Assembly: GCA_022448085.1 (NCBI GenBank)
Contig: JAKUTH010000010.1
Coordinates: forward strand, 1 to 61,837
Length of the DNA: 61,837 nt
Source: Pseudomonadales bacterium
GTDB taxonomy: Bacteria > Pseudomonadota > Gammaproteobacteria > Pseudomonadales > Azotimanducaceae
Reading direction: 5' to 3'
Shown piece by piece: positions 54,789 through 61,837 of the stretch. Numbering within the stretch: the first letter of the stretch is position 1; each line of letters starts with the position of its first letter. A program made the translations under genes and the position numbers. The notes below the pieces were generated by a model. That model ran no database searches. It was not told where the DNA came from and was given only the letters and a program-made list of their open reading frames with translations.

Positions 54789-56396
54789 TTAGGAATCGAA
54801 AAGAACACCTGGATTCAGTATCCCGCGAGGATCCAGTGAATGTTTAGCCGCACGAAGAACCTCGCCAAAAAGCTCTGGTCGCTGCCGTTCCCAGCCATCT
54901 CGGTGCATCCGTCCCACCGCGTGGTGGTGGGTGACTGTACCGCCTGCATCAATGACTGCATCCACGGCAGCGTTTTTAATGACTTGCCAACGCTCGACTT
55001 CGCTACCTATTTCGACGGGTCCACTAAATGAATAGTAGGGGGCAGGTCCATCGGCATATACGTGGGTGAAACGACAAGAAAGTTGGGCATCTTCACCAAG
55101 CGTCTCCCGCAGTGCCCGACCTACACGTTCTCGAACGGCGCCATCAAAAGCGGGCCATTGATCCCAAGTAATTGCCGTTTCAAACGTATCCGAGAGCAAT
55201 CCCAAGCCCGCGGTGAGGCCAGCGTTTACGCCAATAAATGCGTCGCGCCAGGCACCGACAGCTCCCCGTCGACCCGTGGCACTCCCACCACCGTCGTCGA
55301 CGTGGACATCGTCATCATCCACGACCCCACCAAATTCACGGGCAATGTTGATGGCGGCCCTTATATTTTCTCCTTGAGGTACATCGCCGGATTCAAAGCC
55401 CACGATGAGGAGAGCAGTTTCACCATCCATGCCCGCGGCGTTGGCTGCTTCCAACGGATCGAGGATGCGCAAATTGGCGGGCCAAAGTTTCGTCTGCACG
55501 ATATGACGAACGGCCTCGGCACCCGCCTCCCAGGACGAGAACGCAATCCCAGCGGTGGCCCGATAAACAGGGCGCTTCTGTAGTCGCAACCAACAATCGC
55601 TAATCAGCCCAAGCGTGCCCTCCGATCCGATCACAAGTCGATCAGGACTTGGACCGGCGCCACTACCTGGCAGACGCCGCGATTCAAACCACCCTTTGGG
55701 GGTTAGCATTCGCGTCGACTCGACAAAATCGTCGATGTGGGTCTGGTTGGTGGCGTAGTGGCCACCCGACCGTGTCGCCACCCAACCGCCAACGGTCGAC
55801 CACGGAAAACTCTGAGGAAAATGCCGCAGTGTTAATCCATGCGGCTTAAGTGTGGCTTCAATATCGGGTCCCAGCATGCCGGCCTGAAATCGTGCCGCAC
55901 GCGACGTTTCGTCGAGCTCTAACAGAGTATTCATTTCGTCCAGGTCAACGGTCACCGCAGTATCTCGATCGAGCGGGGCGTTGACGCCCCAAACGACGCT
56001 GGTGCCTCCGCCGTATGGGATTACCGCGTGTTCCGAGTTATCGCACCATTCGAGCACGGCTTCTAGTTCATCCTCGTTTCGTGGATGTGCGACTGCATCC
56101 GGCGGGTTGTCAAAAATACCTCGCAACGCCGCGAGCAGTTCCAGCGAGTGGCCACCGTGGGTGTGGGTAATTCGTTCCACTTGCGACGCCGATACGAATT
56201 CTTCCAGCTTCCCTGGAATCTTAACGCGAGGGACCCTCAGCTTTATCGCATCAACATCCGGAATCGGCGGGGGTTCACTCGCGCGCCCCGTGCGTCTAGA
56301 AATCCGTTCGGCTGCGGCTCGGCGCTCGTTCTCCGACGGTTCATCCGATTGATAGCCCCAGGTCCAAAAACTTCGACGTTCCTTCCTAGCTGCCAT
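54789..56396 (-). CDS. FAD-binding oxidase, alkyldihydroxyacetonephosphate synthase family
   Basis: 535 residues. N-terminal RRSFWTWGYQSDEPS, FAD (PCMH) loop IPYGGGTSVVWG near 120, FPWSTVGGWVATRSGGHYA near 190, IGSEGTLGLISDCWLRL near 245 and C-terminal VTHHHAVGRMHR. The GGWVATR and HHHxVG motifs are those of AGPS, the ether-lipid enzyme. Bacterial homologues are numerous and mostly uncharacterised. No acyl-DHAP acyltransferase is nearby, so ether-lipid synthesis is not established. The start overlaps the carotenoid oxygenase end by 11 bases. Confidence 0.85.
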   Translation of the reverse strand: MAARKERRSFWTWGYQSDEPSENERRAAAERISRRTGRASEPPPIPDVDAIKLRVPRVKIPGKLEEFVSASQVERITHTHGGHSLELLAALRGIFDNPPDAVAHPRNEDELEAVLEWCDNSEHAVIPYGGGTSVVWGVNAPLDRDTAVTVDLDEMNTLLELDETSRAARFQAGMLGPDIEATLKPHGLTLRHFPQSFPWSTVGGWVATRSGGHYATNQTHIDDFVESTRMLTPKGWFESRRLPGSGAGPSPDRLVIGSEGTLGLISDCWLRLQKRPVYRATAGIAFSSWEAGAEAVRHIVQTKLWPANLRILDPLEAANAAGMDGETALLIVGFESGDVPQGENIRAAINIAREFGGVVDDDDVHVDDGGGSATGRRGAVGAWRDAFIGVNAGLTAGLGLLSDTFETAITWDQWPAFDGAVRERVGRALRETLGEDAQLSCRFTHVYADGPAPYYSFSGPVEIGSEVERWQVIKNAAVDAVIDAGGTVTHHHAVGRMHRDGWERQRPELFGEVLRAAKHSLDPRGILNPGVLFDS

Positions 56397-57798
56397 TTAG
56401 ATAATGCCAGTTACCATGAAAACCGTAGGGGACCCTATGCGGAAGTTGTCCGACGGCCACTGGGCCCAGAGCGACGTCTCGCGCATCAAACACAGCAAGA
56501 TCGCTCCGGTTTTCGGCACCCCGATAAATAAGCGTCAGCAAGAATCCCGAGCCTTCTTCTGCACCTTCGGCCTCCGGAACAAATACCGGTTCACCTAAAT
56601 AATCCCCAGCGTCAAGCTCATAACGGGTGGCGACGTCTTTTGCAAAATCGTGATGCACCAGCGCGTCAAAACCCATGCTGCCCTCACGACCCGTCGATGC
56701 AGCATAGTATCCGTGTCGATATTCGAGCCCGGCGCGGCGCTCATCAAGCCGCGGGAATTCGCCGGTAATATCGTCCAGATAAGTCCTTTTGACTCCGCGC
56801 GCATTATCGGCGAGATCAATTTCCCATTCGCACAAACGTGCATTCGCCTTTTTTGGATCGGCCGCGCTGCCATCCGCGTGCGGGAAAAGCGGCGCCTCTT
56901 CAAACTGCATTACGTGTGCGCGAATCGTATTCCCAGACGTCATCGCATTCATCGGATGAAAGACGTAACAAGGATCGGTTTCATACCAACGGATGTCCTT
57001 CACGGAACCGTCCCGCGGCATTACGCCAATATGGCTGCCTTTCTCGGGCTCCCAGGCAAAGGCCGGTTCACCCCGCATCGCTCTTTCGACGCTTCCCGTA
57101 AGCGGCAGAATCGGAAAAATAACGTGCTCTGACGTCACGATGAAATCGTGGACCATACTGCTAATCGGTGCTTCAAATCGTTCCGATCGAGTCAGCACGC
57201 CATCCGCGTTGACAACTTGGTATGAGAGGCCCTTGCCTAGCACGCCATCGACCATGTAACCGAAAAAAATCATTTCGCCGGTTACCGGGTCTATTTTGGG
57301 ATGCGCGGTCATCGGACCCTCAAACGTGTCGTCAAAGCGCCAAGGTCCGATCGATTCGAGCGTTTGCGAGTCGACTTCAAAAGGCGCGTGCCCTTCTTCC
57401 AAGGCGAGAAGACGTCCGCCGTGCCAAATCACATTGGTGTTAGCTAGGCCGTCGGTCTCAATACCAGCTACCGAGGGATCGGCATCCATTGGATTAAAAG
57501 CACCGAAAAGTGAACGTCCAGCTTCACGCTCTTTATGCCACTTGACGGTTCGTAACCAACGATTGCGGTATCGCACCTTGCCTTCGGCAATGACGAACTG
57601 GTGCAACATGCCATCCCCAGTAAACCAATGATGTTCTCCCCGCGGTGGAAATTGAGGGTCCGGACCATTGCGGTAATACGCAACTTCAAGCGATCGCGGT
57701 AGCTCTCCCTCGATAACCAGGTCATCGATATCGGCCTCCATACGAATCGGTGCAAAATTGCCTTGCAACTGGGGGTGTATCGGATATGGCTGTGTCAT
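56386..57798 (-). CDS. Carotenoid oxygenase family protein
   Basis: Non-haem Fe(II) dioxygenase of 470 residues that splits alkene bonds in carotenoids, apocarotenoids or stilbenes. The four Fe-binding His are visible in order: TAHPKIDPVTGE, SSMVHDFIVTSEHV, CYVFHPMNAMTSG and PYGFHGNWHYL at the C-terminus. N-terminal YYRNGPDPQFPP is typical. The ATG follows AAAGGAG by seven bases. There is no signal peptide. Coupled to the AGPS-type gene by an 11-base overlap. Soluble bacterial members cleave apocarotenoids or lignostilbenes; the substrate here is not visible. Confidence 0.92.
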   Translation of the reverse strand: MTQPYPIHPQLQGNFAPIRMEADIDDLVIEGELPRSLEVAYYRNGPDPQFPPRGEHHWFTGDGMLHQFVIAEGKVRYRNRWLRTVKWHKEREAGRSLFGAFNPMDADPSVAGIETDGLANTNVIWHGGRLLALEEGHAPFEVDSQTLESIGPWRFDDTFEGPMTAHPKIDPVTGEMIFFGYMVDGVLGKGLSYQVVNADGVLTRSERFEAPISSMVHDFIVTSEHVIFPILPLTGSVERAMRGEPAFAWEPEKGSHIGVMPRDGSVKDIRWYETDPCYVFHPMNAMTSGNTIRAHVMQFEEAPLFPHADGSAADPKKANARLCEWEIDLADNARGVKRTYLDDITGEFPRLDERRAGLEYRHGYYAASTGREGSMGFDALVHHDFAKDVATRYELDAGDYLGEPVFVPEAEGAEEGSGFLLTLIYRGAENRSDLAVFDARDVALGPVAVGQLPHRVPYGFHGNWHYLNGS

Positions 57799-57810
57799 TG
57801 CATCGCTCCT

Positions 57811-58602
57811 TTATTGGTGCGGTTGGAGAAATTCTCTCACCACACGATTGAATTTGTCGGGTATCTCAAAATATGACGAGTGGCCTGCGTCACCGAGATT
57901 GACAAACGTCGCCCCGGGAACCATCGCTGCTCCAATTTCAACGACCCTAGGTGGTACGACGACATCCTTATCCGCCGTGATGAACAATGTGGGCGTTTTG
58001 AAGGCCTCCATTTCGGCTAAATCGATTTGTTTACCGCGATTACGCAACCCGCCCAGACCGACACGAGAGAAGTCGAGGTTCATCGCACCAATGCAATTAT
58101 AGAGGTGCGAAAGCGGCCGATTCTTCTCAGGCAGATCCAACGCAACGGCCCAACTGCCAAAGGGTTGGGTCGGTTGCGGCCGCACGTGTTCGCGGCGAAC
58201 GTCATCGATGGCCTCGCTACTTAGGCCGCCCACCGTATGGCTCATCACAAGTGCTGACACTCGATCTGGTTCGGATAGGGTGAAATCGAGTCCCGTGCGA
58301 CCCCCCATCGATTGGCAACAAAGCGCTGTCCGACCAATCCCCTCCGCGTCGAGAACGGACCTCAAATCAGCCACGAATAGATCGGGATCAAAATCCTCGT
58401 CGCGGCAACGCGACCGTCCAAAAGCTCGATGGTCAAAGGTCACGATGTCGTAATCATCGAAGAAAGATGGAACCTGTTGCCACCAGCTTGCCGCGTTGCC
58501 ACCAGCGCCGTGCGCAAACGTCAACCACGGCCGACTATTTTCATCGTCTCCTCGATACACGTCGTAGTGAATATCAATGCCCTCATTCGAGACAAAACTC
58601 AT
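57811..58602 (-). CDS. Alpha/beta hydrolase
   Basis: 263 residues from ATG 58602, preceded by AGGGG. The nucleophile elbow reads CQSMGG, with Cys in place of the first Gly of GxSxG. Asp in ITADKDVVVPP and His in DAGHSSYFEIP complete the triad. The oxyanion segment LTFAHGAGGNAASWWQQ is clear. It lies 12 bases upstream of the carotenoid oxygenase. Could hydrolyse an ester or open a ring after cleavage. Confidence 0.86.
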   Translation of the reverse strand: MSFVSNEGIDIHYDVYRGDDENSRPWLTFAHGAGGNAASWWQQVPSFFDDYDIVTFDHRAFGRSRCRDEDFDPDLFVADLRSVLDAEGIGRTALCCQSMGGRTGLDFTLSEPDRVSALVMSHTVGGLSSEAIDDVRREHVRPQPTQPFGSWAVALDLPEKNRPLSHLYNCIGAMNLDFSRVGLGGLRNRGKQIDLAEMEAFKTPTLFITADKDVVVPPRVVEIGAAMVPGATFVNLGDAGHSSYFEIPDKFNRVVREFLQPHQ

Positions 58603-58717
58603 GCCAACCCCTGCCCCCTGGCCAATCGCAGGCCGCAAGACCCCGCTGAGTCGCTACGCATAGTTGGTCCCATCTCCCGCCAATACAGCTTTAGATGCAG
58701 ATCGCGAGCAGTAAACA

Positions 58718-60376
58718 TCACCAACAACCCCGCGCCTTGAGATCGTCGACTGGATACGCCGGATACATCGTCATGTCTTTGTAGATTCCGCATTTTTCGT
58801 CGTCAGTCAGATACTGATCTGCCCAGAGATTGAGGTGAACCGTGCGAATATCAATCGCAGCCGATTCCATGCGAATGCCCCCTTCCGGTTTCGCATCGAA
58901 CACCAGTTTTTGTTCACCATTCCAGAGCTCCCATCTGGGTAGGGTACCGTTTCGCCCACGACCGGGATTACCAGTGCGCGCAAACTGAGTCCAATAAGAT
59001 CGAATCGAAGCTGAAAGTTCAATCCTTCCCTCGTTATTGGACTCATCGAAAAGCTCATCCGCAAAGAAGCCCATACGAAAGTTGCCAAAGACGAAGGGGA
59101 TTTCCAATCCGTGGGCTGCGCCCATGATTTGTGGCCAATCCCGATCCGGAGTCGCACCCACGTCATCCCAGTCGAACCGATAGGCGTATACCGCCCCCGT
59201 CGCCATATTCGCCACCTGATCGACCCCATCGAAGTTCAACCAGTGGGAGTAATAACGATTAAACGCTTCGTATCGCTGGGTATCGATTATTTGCGCTTTC
59301 GTTCCGGTCCATCGAACCAGAGACGGATCGTAGATCTGAAATAACTTCTGCTCGTCTCGATTCGCACCCACAAGCAACGGTTTCGCCGCTGCAGATCCTG
59401 GAGTCGCTGGCATCAATAGGCCGTCATAGACGACGCTCGGGATGTTGTACATCAAATTACTTTTGTCTCGATACACTTCCAGGATCGTTTCGTTAGGCAA
59501 TTGACGCAGCCACTCGCCGATTCCTTCGTCGTGGCCGGCTAGCGCTTCGCCCGCTTCCCGAGTTTGCACACGCCCCTCACCAAGCAGGAGATCAATCACG
59601 ATTTCGGTTGCGCTCGCGGGTGTTCCTGGCGGATCGCCGGACACGGTATTCGTGGCCTGCCCTGGATTCATATTCCAGAATCCGCCACTTTGAATGATCG
59701 CCTTGTCGAACAAATCTTCGGCAGCGGGCGCCATGTAAAGCGCCAGTACATTTTGTGCGCCTGCCGACTCGCCAAAGATCGTGATATTCAACGGATCCCC
59801 ACCAAAGCTAGCGGCATTTCTACGCACCCACTCAAGCGCCGCCATGAGATCGTAAAGGGCAAAATGTCCGCTCGCGCCTTCAGGAATGATGGAAGGATGG
59901 TGAAACCATCCGAACGGGCCGACTCGGTAATTGGTCACGATGACGACCACTCCATTTTCCGCAGCCAGTCTTGACGCATCGTAGGCTCGGGACGATCCGC
60001 TCGTTTGGCCCCCCCCATATATCCAGAACATCACGGGCAGGCTTTCATCGGGACCGGCTCCAACGGGAGCGTAAATGTCGACGTACTGACTGTCTTCCGA
60101 CCCCACCGCCGGTTTAGATAGAGAATCACCAGCGAGTTGAAGCGGAGGCTCACGAAAGTTGGTTGCCGCCAACGGCTCAGTCCTCGGACGGGGCAGCTTA
60201 GGTAACGTCCAACGTTCGGTAACGTCGGCAAACGGCACCCCCAACCACGCGATCGCACCAGGTTCCGATAACTTGCCTCTGACCGGGCCTTGCTCCGTCC
60301 ATCGCTCGAGCAGGGGGTCTAACACGGGCTTATTCTCCTTTGCACATCCACTTCCGATCAATAAAACGGCCACCAT
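58718..60376 (-). CDS. Type B carboxylesterase, probable lipoprotein
   Basis: Carboxylesterase/cholinesterase family, 552 residues from ATG 60376. The elbow is GESAGAQNVLAL near 205, with catalytic Glu/His regions HGLEIPFVFG and a preceding acidic residue. The start region MVAVLLIGSGCAKEN has a lipobox-like GSGC, but only ten residues precede the Cys and there is no basic n-region. GTG 60514 gives a longer leader that overlaps the divergent NTF2-like gene. The usual EDCL motif is EDSQ here. Probably a periplasmic or outer-membrane esterase for bulky esters. Confidence 0.85.
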   Translation of the reverse strand: MVAVLLIGSGCAKENKPVLDPLLERWTEQGPVRGKLSEPGAIAWLGVPFADVTERWTLPKLPRPRTEPLAATNFREPPLQLAGDSLSKPAVGSEDSQYVDIYAPVGAGPDESLPVMFWIYGGGQTSGSSRAYDASRLAAENGVVVIVTNYRVGPFGWFHHPSIIPEGASGHFALYDLMAALEWVRRNAASFGGDPLNITIFGESAGAQNVLALYMAPAAEDLFDKAIIQSGGFWNMNPGQATNTVSGDPPGTPASATEIVIDLLLGEGRVQTREAGEALAGHDEGIGEWLRQLPNETILEVYRDKSNLMYNIPSVVYDGLLMPATPGSAAAKPLLVGANRDEQKLFQIYDPSLVRWTGTKAQIIDTQRYEAFNRYYSHWLNFDGVDQVANMATGAVYAYRFDWDDVGATPDRDWPQIMGAAHGLEIPFVFGNFRMGFFADELFDESNNEGRIELSASIRSYWTQFARTGNPGRGRNGTLPRWELWNGEQKLVFDAKPEGGIRMESAAIDIRTVHLNLWADQYLTDDEKCGIYKDMTMYPAYPVDDLKARGCW

Positions 60377-60449
60377 AAAGCACCCTAGAGCGCCCGCAGA
60401 GCGTCTTAAGCCCCAACCACTTAGGTGTGCATCGGAACGCGCTGTGTCT

Positions 60450-60869
60450 ATGATGACGCCAACTATCTGCCCGAGGTTTTCAACATTGAGCCCTGAATCC
60501 CGCGCGATTGCCACCGCTCAGGCGTTCATTGACGCCTTTAATTCCCAGGACCACGAGCGACTCGCTGGAACGTTGAATTATCCCCATACCCGCTTGGCGT
60601 TGGGACGCTTTCGGACCTTCGATAGTGCTCAAGAGTCTGTTGCAGCGAGTACTGCGGCCGAACCGCGTCTCACCGACGAAGGCTGGCACCACAGCGTCAT
60701 CGTAAAGATCGAACCGGTTCACTTCGGCGTCGACAAGGTCCATCTTGCGATGACGGTTGAGCGATGTCATGAAAACGAACTGGTCTACAACACGTTCGAT
60801 ACGTTGTGGATCGCGACGCTTGACGAGAACCACTGGGGAATCAAGTTTCGATCCAGCTTTCTACGGTGA
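60450..60869 (+). CDS. NTF2/SnoaL-like small protein
   Basis: 139 residues from the double ATG at 60450/60453. Cone-shaped NTF2-like fold suggested by AIATAQAFIDAFNSQDHERLAGTL and the C-terminal strands FDTLWIATLDENHWGIKFRSSF. Longer in-frame extension to 60159 lies inside the esterase on the other strand. Such proteins are small-molecule isomerases, hydrolases or binders. No catalytic set is obvious. Confidence 0.7.
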   Translation: MMTPTICPRFSTLSPESRAIATAQAFIDAFNSQDHERLAGTLNYPHTRLALGRFRTFDSAQESVAASTAAEPRLTDEGWHHSVIVKIEPVHFGVDKVHLAMTVERCHENELVYNTFDTLWIATLDENHWGIKFRSSFLR

Positions 60870-60916
60870 TGGATCCGGCAGTTCTGGTCGTTATTGGGTT
60901 GCGTTAATCTAGACCC

Positions 60917-61321
60917 ATGGCTGGGATACACAATCAACGCGTGGCACGCATCGCCAACGAGAGTTTTGCCGATCTCCTCGGCATAGAGTTGGTGAGCAAC
61001 CGGCCCGACCACGTCGTCGTTCGCATGCCCTATCGGCCTGCGCTCGGCGTCGGTCGGATTCATGGAGGAGCCATCAGCGCGTTAATTGACGTTGCCGCCA
61101 CGGCCTCGTTTTGGTCTGACCCCAACCTCAAAGAAACCGCCATGGGTGCAACGGTCGGCTTCACCGTGAATTTCCTGAAGCTTGCGGTCAACTCGGACTT
61201 AACCGCGACCGCAACGGTGCGCCGCCGCGGAGGGACACTCTGTACCGGCGATGTCTCGGTCACCAACGAGGTCGGTGATGAGGTCGCGATTGCGGTCGTA
61301 ACGTACAAGTTGACGCAGTAA
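60917..61321 (+). CDS. PaaI-type hot-dog thioesterase
   Basis: 134-residue hot-dog fold acyl-CoA thioesterase. The signature GRIHGGAISALIDVAATASF has the HGG motif and catalytic Asp, followed by TVGFTVNFLKLAVNSDLTATATV and VAIAVVTYKL. Follows the NTF2-like gene by 47 bases on the same strand. It probably releases an aryl- or acyl-CoA dead-end product, consistent with nearby acyl-CoA enzymes. Confidence 0.9.
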   Translation: MAGIHNQRVARIANESFADLLGIELVSNRPDHVVVRMPYRPALGVGRIHGGAISALIDVAATASFWSDPNLKETAMGATVGFTVNFLKLAVNSDLTATATVRRRGGTLCTGDVSVTNEVGDEVAIAVVTYKLTQ

Positions 61322-61335
61322 TTCGGTCGACTGGA

Positions 61336-61837
61336 TCAGCGGTCACGCACCATCTCGCGTCGTTCCCAACGATCGGTAAGACCCAGGAGCGCGGCAAATT
61401 CAGGCGGGTTCCGGCGCAATACTTCGGGGTCGATGCCAGTATAACTTTCAATCGGTCGCACATTTTGACGATTACAAGTTAGGTGCAGCACGACCCGTTC
61501 ACCCGGACGGGTGCGAGGACAATTGCCATGCCACATGGCGCCGTCCCACAATATGATCGACCCCGCGGGTGCGGCGACCGCAACCGCTTCCGATTCGCCT
61601 TCGCCACTTACCGGGTGCCGCCGCAAGTGATGCGAACCCGGTACGAACCTTGTTGCGCCTGCGTCTTCCGTAAATTCGTCGCAACAAAATATCGACGTTG
61701 CAATGACACTATGTCCAGGAAACGGTTGTTCGTATCCGTTCATATCGGCATGGATGGCGAAGGGTTTGGGCGTAGTCCGCTTAACCGATGCGGACACTTG
61801 GCTCACGATAAAGTTAGGGCCCAGTAGGAACTCGTAC
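61336..61837 (-). CDS. Phytanoyl-CoA dioxygenase family protein (partial)
   Basis: C-terminal 166 codons; the frame stays open to the right edge (tyr-glu-phe-leu-leu upstream), so the start is outside. The Fe-binding HAD lies in FAIHADMNGYEQPFPG, the distal His in DGAMWHGNCPRTRPGERVVLHL, and GATRFVPGSHH is the usual loop before it. Sequence differs from the member at 15786, so it is not a recent duplication. Convergent with the thioesterase gene, 14 bases apart. Confidence 0.88.
   Translation of the reverse strand, partial: YEFLLGPNFIVSQVSASVKRTTPKPFAIHADMNGYEQPFPGHSVIATSIFCCDEFTEDAGATRFVPGSHHLRRHPVSGEGESEAVAVAAPAGSIILWDGAMWHGNCPRTRPGERVVLHLTCNRQNVRPIESYTGIDPEVLRRNPPEFAALLGLTDRWERREMVRDR

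Noticed and set aside
55062-55583. 173-codon plus-strand frame opposite the AGPS-type gene
   Set aside because: No recognisable motif; entirely within a conserved gene.

Overview
The window looks like a chromosomal segment of a free-living, probably marine, aerobic gammaproteobacterium. That placement is inference. It rests on several gammaproteobacterial gene orders and families: nudE/yrfG/hslR/pckA, lptM-lysA-dapF-DUF484-xerC-HAD, trxA/rho beside hemB, hemC-hemD divergent from argH, class I gshA, acpH, dsbB and yheS. It also contains a LexA-type box of the CTGT-N8-ACAG class. No phage, insertion sequence, rRNA or CRISPR array was seen.

Region 1 (1-13.8 kb) is an envelope block. It holds the C-terminal part of a TonB-dependent receptor carrying Asp-rich DxNGDG repeats, a strong intrinsic terminator, a small basic secreted protein, a TPR lipoprotein and two CRTAC1-type (FG-GAP plus ASPIC/UnbV) exported proteins. 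On the other strand are an MdlAB-like heterodimeric ABC exporter and an outer-membrane barrel gene placed one base after it.

Region 2 (13.8-20.7 kb) has tRNA-Phe with its own promoter and a structured non-coding stretch that looks like a small RNA gene with a C-rich hairpin loop. It continues with a ketopantoate-reductase-like gene, a phytanoyl-CoA dioxygenase and a single-chain biotin-dependent acyl-CoA carboxylase. An AT-rich convergent gap then carries a perfect SOS-box palindrome with no obvious target gene.

Region 3 (20.7-46 kb) is mostly housekeeping: a thiolase-like gene, cysQ-nudE divergent from yrfG-hslR-pckA, gshA-acpH-dsbB-yheS, an LLM flavin monooxygenase divergent from a TetR regulator, hemB-TVP38-flavoprotein, trxA, rho with a leader-peptide candidate, hemC-hemD, argH, the lptM-to-HAD operon and thrC. 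lptM and the rho leader ORF are too short for ordinary gene finding.

Region 4 (47-61.8 kb) is catabolic or accessory. It has two acyl-CoA dehydrogenases, a thiolase-like protein without the usual acyl-accepting Cys, and a co-directional array of hydrolase, carotenoid oxygenase, AGPS-type flavoprotein, alanine racemase, SDR and class III aminotransferase. It ends with a lipoprotein carboxylesterase, an NTF2-like protein, a hot-dog thioesterase and a second phytanoyl-CoA dioxygenase cut by the right edge. Together with the carboxylase these genes suggest oxidation of branched, isoprenoid or carotenoid-derived compounds through CoA thioesters; the substrate is not visible from sequence.
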